Assembly: GCA_001464165.1 (NCBI GenBank) | Contig: LNEX01000432.1 | Location: forward strand, 1-15,056 | Source: a bacterium Ga0077546 | GTDB taxonomy: Bacteria; Cyanobacteriota; Vampirovibrionia; Obscuribacterales; Obscuribacteraceae | Direction: 5' to 3' | DNA: 15,056 nt | In this document: positions 7,167-13,777 of the stretch, one piece after another | How positions within the stretch are numbered: the stretch's first letter is position 1 | Layout: each line of letters opens with the position of its first letter | The notes under the pieces: generated by a model | Seen by the model: only the letters and a program-made list of their open reading frames with translations | Database searches by the model: none | What the model was told of the DNA's origin: nothing | Made by a program: the position numbers and the translations under genes

Positions 7167-7208
7167 GAGGGCCTCGGTAAGCCGGGGCCCTCCACAAGAA
7201 AGGGAGGG
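7167..7208 (+). promoter_or_regulatory. GC-rich hairpin with competing anti-Shine-Dalgarno pairing
   Basis: GAGGGCCUCGG (7167-7177) and CCGGGGCCCUC (7182-7192) form an 11-bp stem with one G-U pair and a UAAG tetraloop. No U-run follows, so it is not a standard terminator; it may protect or end the upstream Hsp20 mRNA. The 3' arm plus the next base, CCCUCC (7188-7193), is also a perfect complement of GGAGGG (7203-7208), the Shine-Dalgarno of the fourth Hsp20 gene. The two pairings are mutually exclusive. Confidence 0.5.
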
Positions 7209-7214
7209 AATGCT

Positions 7215-7778
7215 ATGGATAAAATGAAAGTTAAAGCAGTTAGCTTCATTGCTTTAGCGCTCTTAACTGGATTTGTAGGCGGCTACGCCAGCAAAGATCT
7301 ATTTGACACTCAAAACTCGGCCAAGGCAAATGAAACGGCCGCTAATGTTCCAGTCCATAAGATGAAGACCGCATCTATTTCTACCAACCATCTGATTGCG
7401 CCCAATCTATGGAGTGTATTTCTCGACCCATTTTTCACACCTGTTAACTTAGACATTGCTCCTTTGGCTTTGCCAAATTTTGTCAGCCTGCCGATGGATG
7501 TGCCAGCAGTAAAGACTGTTGACGGTAGTCAAGAAATTCAAATTGTAGCCCAATTGCCAGGACTAACAGAAAAAGACGTCAACGTAGAAGTAGGCACCGA
7601 TGTGGTCACCATCAAGGGTGAGAAGAAAGAAGAGAAGAGCGCAAACAACTCGTTCTCCACAGTCAGTCAGTCATTTGTGCGCACGGTGCAATTGCCATGC
7701 AAAGTCGATGGTGACCAGGTTAAGGCCACTCTCAAAAATGGCGTGCTCACAGTATCTCTACCTAAGCAAAAGAAATAG
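7215..7778 (+). CDS. hsp20: Exported or membrane-anchored Hsp20/alpha-crystallin protein (fourth of four)
   Basis: Of 187 residues, 92-184 form an alpha-crystallin domain with IQIVAQLPGLTEKDVNVEV, SQSFVRTVQLP (151-161) and NGVLTVSLPK (175-184). Unlike its three neighbours it starts with a basic n-region and a hydrophobic segment (about 7-24, VKAVSFIALALLTGFVGG) followed by YA-SK. This resembles a signal peptide or a single N-terminal membrane anchor, so the chaperone domain should act in the periplasm or on the outer face of the inner membrane. Residues 26-91 form a Pro/Ala/Asn-rich linker. The C-terminal I-x-I motif is absent, so large oligomers are less likely. Bacterial Hsp20 proteins are nearly always cytoplasmic, which makes this one unusual. 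GGGAGG (7202-7207) gives a good ribosome-binding site seven bases before the ATG. A 103-nt gap with a hairpin separates it from the third gene. Confidence 0.88.
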   Translation: MDKMKVKAVSFIALALLTGFVGGYASKDLFDTQNSAKANETAANVPVHKMKTASISTNHLIAPNLWSVFLDPFFTPVNLDIAPLALPNFVSLPMDVPAVKTVDGSQEIQIVAQLPGLTEKDVNVEVGTDVVTIKGEKKEEKSANNSFSTVSQSFVRTVQLPCKVDGDQVKATLKNGVLTVSLPKQKK

Positions 7779-7812
7779 CGGGCCACCTATAATCTGATTA
7801 AGATAAGCCACT

Positions 7813-9093
7813 CTACTTAACTTTCTGCGCTCTCAGCCGTCTGAGTTCTTCGCGCACGCGAGCGAGCTCTTCGCTGGGAGTTGCGGCCTTCTTTTCATGC
7901 CTGGTTTCAGGTGCCTTGGTCAGAGCAGCAATCATGCCACGACGCAAGCCAAAAGAAATTAGTGGGTCCGAGGTGATACTACTGACGATATCGAATGGTG
8001 CACCGAGAGTGGTTAGCTCATCATCTAATATCTGAGCCAACTCTTGACCAGAAGTATCATCACCTAGCTGCAGAAAGAGGAACTGAGCCTCTTGCGGAGA
8101 ACTAACACGCTTTGAAGCCGCAATCAATACATTTTCAATTTCATCGTTAGATACAAGAGCGTCGGTGATAACCACAACCAAGAGAGAGCTACGTTTGGCC
8201 TTCTTAAAATGCCTATCAATCACTTCTGTCAGTGGTGTGGCTAAGTCTGTACCACCACCAGGGTGACGGCTCTGCAAAAGCTGTCTGACATTGGCAGCCG
8301 TACAATTAGCAAAGATCTCATGATCGCTTTCAAAAGTACAAAGAGTAAAGCCACCACTACCAAGCCTCTCTGCTTCCTTTGCCAAGTTGTAAATTTCCTT
8401 ACTGCACCATTGCCATTTTGTCATCGGTGGAGACGTTAACATATCGTCCATAGAACCTGATGAATCCACCATAACCACGATCTCATAGTCTCTCAACTTG
8501 CGCCAATCTACAGACTCAGTGGCGGCTGCAGCAAGGACTCGCGCTGCCTCTAACTTTCGCTCTTGCTCCGGCGAAGTAACACCAGCTGCAACCTTTAACT
8601 TGGGATTATTTCGCGCGGCTTCACGAGCAGCATCAGCAGCCAGATTATCGGGAGTGTACTGTAAGGCCACAGCATATTTTTTGCCTGCGCGCTCGATGGC
8701 AAGAAACATCTTGTTCTCACCAATCTGACCGTTGAGAATGCGATCTCCAGCAGACAATCCAGCATAGGCAGCAGCAGAACCCATTCTTACCTTCTCAACT
8801 ACAGTAGGTAACGTATTACCCTTGATTGTAATTCCCGATGCGGCACAGGCACCCGCTAAAATATTGACTTCACCCGATAGAGTGATAGAGCTAGTGCTTG
8901 CTGATTTCGCTTGAAATGCTGCTTTAGCTTGTGGCGCAGATTTTACTTGAGGAGCTGCGGCAACAGGCAAGCCATGCAGGCAAGGCAGAAATACCAGAAA
9001 AAGCAGGCTTGAAAGTTGGGTACAAAGAGCCACCCACCGAAAGTGCGATGCGTTGGGAAGCAGCTCATGCGATAGCCTAGGCAATGACTTCAT
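7813..9093 (-). CDS. Exported PDZ plus von Willebrand factor A domain protein
   Basis: The 426-residue product has an N-terminal hydrophobic segment (about 25-47, ending PVAAA-P) after a long n-region, consistent with export or anchoring. An Ala/Lys/Gln-rich linker (48-67) leads to a PDZ-like region, about 85-147, with VVEKVRMGSAAAYAGLSAGDRIL, the usual pattern for binding extended peptide ends. A vWA domain spans about 201-375 with a complete metal-ion-dependent adhesion site: DSSGS at 210-214, T282 in GGGTDLATPL, and D311 in VVITDA. Metal-dependent partner binding is therefore predicted. A short charged coiled coil (407-425) ends the protein. The ATG overlaps the stop of the upstream TPR gene (ATGA), so the two are translationally coupled and probably work together at the envelope. 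The substrate is unknown. Confidence 0.85.
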   Translation of the reverse strand: MKSLPRLSHELLPNASHFRWVALCTQLSSLLFLVFLPCLHGLPVAAAPQVKSAPQAKAAFQAKSASTSSITLSGEVNILAGACAASGITIKGNTLPTVVEKVRMGSAAAYAGLSAGDRILNGQIGENKMFLAIERAGKKYAVALQYTPDNLAADAAREAARNNPKLKVAAGVTSPEQERKLEAARVLAAAATESVDWRKLRDYEIVVMVDSSGSMDDMLTSPPMTKWQWCSKEIYNLAKEAERLGSGGFTLCTFESDHEIFANCTAANVRQLLQSRHPGGGTDLATPLTEVIDRHFKKAKRSSLLVVVITDALVSNDEIENVLIAASKRVSSPQEAQFLFLQLGDDTSGQELAQILDDELTTLGAPFDIVSSITSDPLISFGLRRGMIAALTKAPETRHEKKAATPSEELARVREELRRLRAQKVK

Positions 9094-9989
9094 TTAGTCT
9101 TACCTGAAGGCACTTTGCGCTTTCTTATGGGCGCATTAGAGCCAAGCGAAAGAGCCGTAGCGCTCATTGACTCAGGCAGGGGCTGCACTATAGGTTCAAC
9201 CTCGTCAGAGTAATTTACATAGTTCTTAACCTTGCTAGAGCTTAAGGACGGCATCACACGAATGGTACCCTTGCCACAGTTAGTCTGACTCAAGGCATTA
9301 GCGGCATGGTTGCGCAAGTCGGCGACTTTGCGAAAGTATTCTTCGTCAAGTGCTCGCAGCTCTCTCTGGTAAAAGTTAGCATCGCTAATGTTCTGCTGGT
9401 AAGACGAAGACGAATAATCTCTCGGACTGTGACGAAAGCGCGACGAGTAGCGCTCGCTAGCTAGTCTCTTTGCCAGCGTCAATTCATCTCTCAGTCTAGT
9501 TTCAGCCTGAGTTTGTTCTTCACTGAGACGCCGCTGGTAAGCATTCAATTCAGTTTCTTTCTGGTGCGTAGGCGAATTAATAGCAGCCGCCAGAGCGGCC
9601 TCTTTCTGCTGCAACAATTTCTCTAGACCCTGTCTAGAAAACTCTTTCAGCTGCACAGAAGTGCCGCTATTTAAACACTGCCGATACTCAAAAATAGCCT
9701 CATCAGCTTTGCCCAGCTTAGACAAAGTATTGGCTAGGTAGTAGCGAATTTCCATATCGCCCGGCTTTTGCGTCAGCGCCGAGCGGCCAGTGGCCTCTGC
9801 CAGCTTAAAATCGCCATGGTTATACTCAGCAATAAGCTTCTTCTTCATACCATCTTCAAGACTAAAAGCTGGAACTTGCGCCAAGCTAATAGCCAGACCG
9901 GTAGCCAGAATAATCGCCAGAAACAGTGACGGGAATGAAGCCCCGACCTTGCAGTTTAGCTTAAATTGTCTAGGGCAACGCAAAATCAT
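9090..9989 (-). CDS. Exported tetratricopeptide-repeat protein with coiled coil
   Basis: From the ATG at 9989 the product has 299 residues. A hydrophobic stretch (about 19-40) ending near PAFS-L is a likely signal peptide. Two TPR-like helical hairpins follow (about 50-80 and 81-110, the second with YYLANTLSKLGKADEAIFEYRQCL), then a charged coiled-coil region (about 112-182). A Ser/Tyr/Arg-rich stretch (about 181-200) and a second helical segment to about 236 come next, with a low-complexity basic tail. TPR units are protein-binding scaffolds, so this probably partners the PDZ-vWA protein from the overlapping next gene. I prefer 9989 over an in-frame TTG at 10001 because GGA lies seven bases before the ATG and nothing recognisable precedes the TTG. 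Confidence 0.78.
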   Translation of the reverse strand: MILRCPRQFKLNCKVGASFPSLFLAIILATGLAISLAQVPAFSLEDGMKKKLIAEYNHGDFKLAEATGRSALTQKPGDMEIRYYLANTLSKLGKADEAIFEYRQCLNSGTSVQLKEFSRQGLEKLLQQKEAALAAAINSPTHQKETELNAYQRRLSEEQTQAETRLRDELTLAKRLASERYSSRFRHSPRDYSSSSYQQNISDANFYQRELRALDEEYFRKVADLRNHAANALSQTNCGKGTIRVMPSLSSSKVKNYVNYSDEVEPIVQPLPESMSATALSLGSNAPIRKRKVPSGKTK

Positions 9990-10045
9990 CAATTTTTCCA
10001 ATTAATGATCTTAGTTTACCCCGCCCGACGACTTTAGATCCCTAT

Positions 10046-10474
10046 TTAACGTCTGACTACTCTGTGATTCCAGGTTTGAGTCTTCCAGGTTTTCACTTTA
10101 GGCCTCGGGCGCACAGCAGTCTTCTGCACTGTGGTTTTAGAGCGTGTAGAAGCGGTGGTATTCGTCACAGGAACGCTTGGCATAACTGTCGACTGTATTG
10201 TGGTCGTATTGCTGCTTGGGGCCAGACTGCTACTCGCGGAGGTCGACTTTCGATCGACAGTTGACGTCTGACTAGAGTTGGCAGTACCAGCCTGGGTGGA
10301 GTTCTGGGTACTAGAACTAGTGCTAGTTGTAGAGCCAACCGGCGCGGCTTGGCTACTACTCTGGGTCTGAGCCATGCTACTAGATTGCGTTTCACCGGCG
10401 TAGCAGGTGAGAGTACCGAGTGGCACAGTACATAAAGCAGCCGCTAAGGCAAATGCCTGCTTCAAATTCGACAT
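10046..10474 (-). CDS. Secreted Ser/Thr-rich low-complexity protein
   Basis: The 142-residue product starts with a clear signal peptide (about 1-26, ending TCYA-G). Residues 28-110 are a low-complexity run dominated by Ser, Thr, Gln and Ala, and the end is basic and Trp-containing (RPRPKVKTWKTQTWNHRVVRR in part). The middle is probably disordered; the basic tail could bind a charged surface such as cell-wall polymer or nucleic acid. No family is recognised. A GAGG lies 10 nt before the ATG. The signal peptide and ribosome-binding site argue for a real gene, although low-complexity frames can be misleading. Confidence 0.6.
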   Translation of the reverse strand: MSNLKQAFALAAALCTVPLGTLTCYAGETQSSSMAQTQSSSQAAPVGSTTSTSSSTQNSTQAGTANSSQTSTVDRKSTSASSSLAPSSNTTTIQSTVMPSVPVTNTTASTRSKTTVQKTAVRPRPKVKTWKTQTWNHRVVRR

Positions 10475-10538
10475 GATTACTTTTCCTCTTCAATCCTTGG
10501 TCTGCAAGCTGACGGGACGAAAGAGGGAAAGTTCCGAT

Positions 10539-11078
10539 TTAAATCTCAGTAGCAGTCTTTAGCTTGGCTAGACCTTTGGCGAAGTCTTTACCGCACATGT
10601 CATCCATACTACAGAACACTTGCATCACCTTACACATGAACGGGCTCTCTCCAGTCATGGCCCACGTAACTTTGGTCATATCACCCTCAGGCAGAAAGGA
10701 GAAATTGACTTTATTGTCGCCCTTAAACGGTTTGAGAAAATGCAAATCAATTTTGATGTTGGATGGTTCTGTTGCTTCGGTGATTTCCATGGTGCCAGCG
10801 CCCACATCATCATTACCATCCCAGGCATAAACAGCCCCCTTACCTGACTCGGCGCCACTAAAGGTGCGCTTCATTTTAGGATCCATTTCTTCATAAGGCG
10901 ACCATTCACTCCAGCTGTGCAAGTTGTTCACCTTGGCGAATAATTTCTCTGGGGTAGCTTTAATCAATGCTGAGCGTTCTACTGTAATCGTATCTGGCTT
11001 ACCGGCAGCTATACCTAAAATCACAACTACCGCCACAGCCAAAACAGCAACGACACCAAGTGCAATTTTTTTGATCAT
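10539..11078 (-). CDS. Membrane-anchored SRPBCC (START-like/polyketide cyclase-like) protein
   Basis: The 179-residue protein has one N-terminal hydrophobic segment (about 4-26) and then an SRPBCC fold. TITVERSALIKATPEKLFAKVNNLHSWSEWSPYEEMDPKMK is the usual opening strand, helix and W-x-x-W-SP motif of the polyketide cyclase/dehydrase-like group, and the rest alternates strands up to a long C-terminal helix (FAKGLAKLK). The fold makes a deep hydrophobic pocket that usually binds lipids or other small hydrophobic molecules. With the anchor, the pocket should face the periplasm; the ligand is unknown. Four cysteines or more occur late in the chain (FMCKVMQVFCSMDDMCGK), unusual for this fold and possibly disulfide-forming. 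AGGAG lies nine bases before the ATG. A repeat-filled 143-nt gap separates it from the upstream GyrI-like gene. Confidence 0.85.
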   Translation of the reverse strand: MIKKIALGVVAVLAVAVVVILGIAAGKPDTITVERSALIKATPEKLFAKVNNLHSWSEWSPYEEMDPKMKRTFSGAESGKGAVYAWDGNDDVGAGTMEITEATEPSNIKIDLHFLKPFKGDNKVNFSFLPEGDMTKVTWAMTGESPFMCKVMQVFCSMDDMCGKDFAKGLAKLKTATEI

Positions 11079-11113
11079 TTTGATCCGCTCCTAATTGACT
11101 TCTACAAATTCAG

Positions 11114-11239
11114 GTCAACCAATTCAGTTCGACTATTTGGACTTATCTAGTTCGCTGCAATTGGTTCGCTTCAACTGGTTCACTTCGACTGGTTCACTTC
11201 AACTGGTTCACTCTAACTGGTTCACTTCAACTGTTTTAC
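11114..11239. repeat. Decaying tandem repeat with a 14-bp period
   Basis: The consensus unit is TTCAACTGGTTCAC. Copies at 11170-11183 and 11198-11211 are exact; 11184-11197 differs at one base, 11212-11225 at two, and 11226-11239 and 11156-11169 at several. Older-looking units can be followed back in phase through 11142-11155, 11128-11141 and 11114-11127. The array fills most of the gap between two minus-strand genes and runs over the last codons and TGA stop of the GyrI-like gene. Confidence 0.85.
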
Positions 11240-11701
11240 GGCCACAAGCGGAAGATTAAGCTGGGTGCGCCATTGAGCAGGATCAGGACCACTCTCTGGG
11301 CCAGCAAGGTAACACTCCCAAAGGTCTTCGGCACACTCATGACCCTGAGCATCAATCCATTGCAGAAACTCGCCCCAGGCCTCCCCGAGCCCTTCGTATC
11401 CGCCATGGTAGACTGTGCGCGCCACGGTTGCTGCGCGCAATTGTCCAGGCTTAACGCGACCTACTGGTGTTACCGGCGATGCCACAGGAACACAGATATC
11501 AAAATCGAAAGTTTCATCAGGTCTCTTCAAATGGTGAGTAAACCAAGGGCCGATTGGTACAAGACCCTGAGCGCTAAGCGCCTCGAAAATCTCGACTATA
11601 CCAGGCCCCATAACGGTTTGTATTTCAGCCCGAGGAACGACAATGTGAATATAGGCAATTTCTAACTCAGGGGCATCTAGCACTATTGGTGTTTCAATCA
11701 T
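11222..11701 (-). CDS. GyrI-like small-molecule-binding domain protein
   Basis: The 159-residue protein resembles the free-standing effector-binding domain found in GyrI/SbmC and at the C-terminus of many MerR- and AraC-type regulators. The pattern includes an early strand (ELEIAYIHIVVPRAEIQTVMG), a PIGPWFTHHL segment, VARTVYHGGYEGLGEAWGEFLQWI in the middle, and an ending with E-x-YLAGPESGPDPAQWRTQLNLPL. Such domains bind or hydrolyse small hydrophobic or cationic compounds. No DNA-binding domain is attached. It is the last gene of a TetR / SRPBCC / GyrI-like set, 47 nt after the SRPBCC gene, which suggests detoxification or sensing of the compound seen by TetR. The final codons and stop are made from 14-bp repeat sequence, so the C-terminal residues may have changed recently. 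The Shine-Dalgarno AGAGG is 11 nt upstream. Confidence 0.8.
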   Translation of the reverse strand: MIETPIVLDAPELEIAYIHIVVPRAEIQTVMGPGIVEIFEALSAQGLVPIGPWFTHHLKRPDETFDFDICVPVASPVTPVGRVKPGQLRAATVARTVYHGGYEGLGEAWGEFLQWIDAQGHECAEDLWECYLAGPESGPDPAQWRTQLNLPLVAVKQLK

Positions 11702-11748
11702 TGAAAAACTTTCCTCTCATTGATAATAATGACTGTATCCACAAAGCC

Positions 11749-12255
11749 TTATTTGAGCTTTGTCACTAGTGCTTCAAGCTGGTCTGTAGCGATGCCCCAA
11801 CCCTCATGGAAGCCCATTTTCTCGTGAGCTACGCGGTCGGCAACTGTCCAGTGCACAACGCGAGCTGTGTATTTGGTTTTGCCTTCGTGCTCTTCAAATG
11901 TCAAAATACCAGTCATGAATGGCTTCTCTGACGGCTCCCAGGCACTGGTGTAAGCATCAGTGAAAACCAAACGCTCATTCTTCACTACTTCTAAGTAGAT
12001 ACCTCTGTTTGGAATCTCAGTGCCATCGGGAGCCTGCATCACAATCACATTTGAGCCGCCCGGGCGCAAATCTACTTCTGCCGCTATCGTCTTATATGGG
12101 GGCGGTGTAAACCATCGGACGATCAAATCTGGTTCAGTCCAGGCTCTAAAGACTTTTGCTGGAGGGGCATCAATGATGCGCGTCAAACTTAACTCGCGCT
12201 CCAAATTGTTGGCGACCTCTGTATGTTCAGGCACGGTCGATGTAATTTCTGACAT
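11749..12255 (-). CDS. SRPBCC protein of the AHSA1 (Aha1-like) family
   Basis: The 168-residue soluble protein begins with about 20 variable residues and continues with LSLTRIIDAPPAKVFRAWTEPDLIVRWF, the diagnostic opening of bacterial AHSA1-type SRPBCC proteins. Later landmarks are LRPGG, a GIYLEVVKNERLVFTDAY strand pair, GILTFEEHEGKTKYTARV, and the C-terminal helix motif EGWGIATDQLEALV. Despite the family name, bacterial members are not shown to act on Hsp90 in general; they are thought to bind small ligands in the central pocket. It starts 2 nt after the tetR stop, with AAGAAG inside the end of tetR as the likely ribosome-binding site. TetR- or ArsR-type regulators joined to AHSA1-type genes are common pairings. 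Confidence 0.9.
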   Translation of the reverse strand: MSEITSTVPEHTEVANNLERELSLTRIIDAPPAKVFRAWTEPDLIVRWFTPPPYKTIAAEVDLRPGGSNVIVMQAPDGTEIPNRGIYLEVVKNERLVFTDAYTSAWEPSEKPFMTGILTFEEHEGKTKYTARVVHWTVADRVAHEKMGFHEGWGIATDQLEALVTKLK

Positions 12256-12257
12256 GG

Positions 12258-12875
12258 TTACTTCTTAGTACAGGGATCAAACAAAGATTCTAAATAGCGG
12301 CGCAGATGCATCATGCTTTGCACAGCCACTTCTGGACTTTGCTTAGCTTTAGCAAAGATGAATGCGCCTTGTATAACTGATTGAATGAAATAGCCGACGC
12401 TCTCAGAAGTCCAGCTGGCCTTTGGTGCGTAGAGTAATTTAGCGTCTTCAATATCGTGCGCCAAGTCTCTTACATGGGCTGTCATACCGGCATCACAGGC
12501 CTGCCGCACGCTTGGATGGGTAGCATAAGCTTCTTGCACCATGGTGCCGAGCAAGCATGTGTACTGTGAGATTTCAGCACCTAGCATAGCGATGCGAAAA
12601 TCGATGTAGCCCAAAAGGCGATCGCGCGGATCTTCAAGAGCTTGATAGGGGGCAGCTCCAAAAATCTGCTCAGCCATATTGCTAAATTGCTCAGCAGCGG
12701 CAACGCCAAGCTGGTCTTTGCTTTCAAAATGGTGGAAAAAGCCTCCCTTGGTCACTCCGGCTGCCTGGCAAATGTCATCTACGGTTGTGGCGCTGTAGCC
12801 CTTGGCGCGAATCAGGTCACGAGCGGCGTCAAGCAGCTTGGTGCGGGTTTCAAGGCTATTGCGGGTGCGGGCCAT
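12258..12875 (-). CDS. TetR/AcrR-family transcriptional repressor
   Basis: This 205-residue protein has the N-terminal TetR DNA-binding domain at about 9-56: TRTKLLDAARDLIRAKGYSATTVDDICQAAGVTKGGFFHHFESKDQL matches the family helix-turn-helix in parts, with the hallmark GGFFHHF. The C-terminal part (about 60-200) is the helical ligand-binding and dimer domain, with three cysteines. It probably represses its own operon (this gene, the AHSA1-type gene 2 nt downstream and the GyrI-like gene) until a small molecule binds. A 16-bp near-palindrome 49 bp upstream is the best operator candidate. No strong Shine-Dalgarno precedes the ATG. The inducer cannot be deduced. Confidence 0.92.
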   Translation of the reverse strand: MARTRNSLETRTKLLDAARDLIRAKGYSATTVDDICQAAGVTKGGFFHHFESKDQLGVAAAEQFSNMAEQIFGAAPYQALEDPRDRLLGYIDFRIAMLGAEISQYTCLLGTMVQEAYATHPSVRQACDAGMTAHVRDLAHDIEDAKLLYAPKASWTSESVGYFIQSVIQGAFIFAKAKQSPEVAVQSMMHLRRYLESLFDPCTKK

Positions 12876-12924
12876 TGGTTAGGCATGTCTCTTTTTTGAA
12901 ATTTGGATTTCGCCCAAAATTCAG

Positions 12925-12940
12925 TACCGACTAGTTGGTA
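12925..12940. promoter_or_regulatory. Candidate TetR operator palindrome
   Basis: TACCGACTAGTTGGTA is a 16-bp inverted repeat with one mismatched pair (G12929 against T12936) around a perfect ACTAGT core. It lies 49 bp before the tetR ATG and about 60 bp before the -35 box of the divergent toxin-antitoxin promoter. Size and position fit autoregulation by the TetR protein. Confidence 0.55.
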
Positions 12941-12998
12941 TGTAATTTACCAGAAATAGTAAATAGGGTCAAGAAGGCTAAATTAGGGTCTTTCCGAA

Positions 12999-13027
12999 TT
13001 GACTGTATACAAATTTGGCTACATAAT
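12999..13027 (+). promoter_or_regulatory. Predicted promoter of the mazEF-type module
   Basis: TTGACT (12999-13004, 5 of 6) is followed after exactly 17 bases by CATAAT (13022-13027, 5 of 6). Transcription would begin about 13034, giving a leader of about 15 nt that contains the AGAGG ribosome-binding site. This excludes the longer reading of the antitoxin gene that would begin at 12935. Confidence 0.75.
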
Positions 13028-13048
13028 CGACTACAGAGGTATTCAAAA

Positions 13049-13312
13049 ATGGAAAGCAGAGCCATCAAGCAACCGACAGTTCGAATTAATCTCGCAGCCA
13101 AGGCAAAGCTAGACCATATGCAGACGCTCACACATTTGAGTCACCCCGCTCTTCTAGACCGCGCCATCGAATTGCTTGAGCAAGATATAAACTCCAAGCA
13201 ATTGCTCAGCGATTTAGCAGACCTGTCGGCCAACCCTGCACTGTTGAAACAGTACCAAGAAATCTCAGCAGTTATGGAAGGTGCTGCCTCCGACGGTCTC
13301 GCTCAAGAATGA
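13049..13312 (+). CDS. MazE-like antitoxin of a mazEF-type module
   Basis: From the ATG at 13049 the product has 87 residues. AGAGG at 13035-13039 is nine bases upstream and a strong promoter ends at 13027, so an upstream in-frame ATG at 12935 is rejected. Residues about 7-45 (KQPTVRINLAAKAKLDHMQTLTHLSHPALLDRAIELL) look like a ribbon-helix-helix or related small DNA-binding fold, with a short strand followed by two helices. The acidic C-terminal half is likely the toxin-binding tail. It should neutralise the toxin of the overlapping next gene and probably represses the shared promoter. Sequence identity to characterised MazE proteins is not obvious, so the call leans on gene order and size. 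Confidence 0.75.
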   Translation: MESRAIKQPTVRINLAAKAKLDHMQTLTHLSHPALLDRAIELLEQDINSKQLLSDLADLSANPALLKQYQEISAVMEGAASDGLAQE

Positions 13313-13719
13313 CTACTACACCAGGATTTTATCAACCTGCCAAACCAACCGCCTTCAATCGCGGTGAAATTTGGATGGTCGATTTTGCTAATCCAATCGG
13401 AACTGAACTAGGATTGGAACACCCAGCAGTGATTGTCTCAACGCAAGAATTGAACAATGCCGCTACAAAAATAGGTCGAGTAATTGTGGTGCCAGGAACA
13501 AGCAAACAAACCACTAATGCGCAGGGTAAGACGATTTCTATGCACCTAGAGATCATTGCCACACCTAGCAATGGACTGCATCACACAACCTATTTCATGT
13601 CAGAGCAAGTCAGAAGCGCTTCCATATTGCGCTTTCGGCGCTTGGTTGGTGTCCTCGAGCGAACCAATTTGCGAGAAATTGAAAACAGGCTTTGCCTAGT
13701 CATGGGCCTATTCAAGTAG
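13309..13719 (+). CDS. mazF: MazF/PemK-family endoribonuclease toxin
   Basis: The 136-residue protein carries the MazF/PemK fold. RGEIWMVDF (18-26) is the diagnostic first strand, HPAVIVS (38-44) the second, and IVVPGTS (59-65) the strand holding the usual conserved Thr/Ser. The end, VRSASILRFRRLVGVLERTNLREIENRLCLVMGL, gives the family's last strand and helix. Members cut mRNA, and sometimes rRNA or tRNA, at short single-stranded motifs, stopping translation; the recognised motif cannot be read from the sequence. An extra 17 residues precede the core. The start codon overlaps the antitoxin stop (ATGA), so the two genes are translationally coupled. No truncation is seen and activity is expected. 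Confidence 0.92.
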   Translation: MTTTPGFYQPAKPTAFNRGEIWMVDFANPIGTELGLEHPAVIVSTQELNNAATKIGRVIVVPGTSKQTTNAQGKTISMHLEIIATPSNGLHHTTYFMSEQVRSASILRFRRLVGVLERTNLREIENRLCLVMGLFK

Positions 13720-13777
13720 AGCTCACCACAGCCTGAAATGAGTTGACCGTTGCCTAGCAGAAGGATAAGCTCGATAA

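Noticed and set aside
7167..7192. Rho-independent terminator after the third Hsp20 gene
   Set aside because: The hairpin is strong, but the following bases are CACAAGAAAG with no U-run; termination is not excluded but not supported.
11114..11239. CRISPR array
   Set aside because: The 14-bp units are directly adjacent with no spacers and there are no cas genes.
12935..13048. N-terminal extension of the antitoxin
   Set aside because: The extension lies mostly upstream of the predicted transcription start near 13034, and the ATG at 13049 has a good ribosome-binding site.
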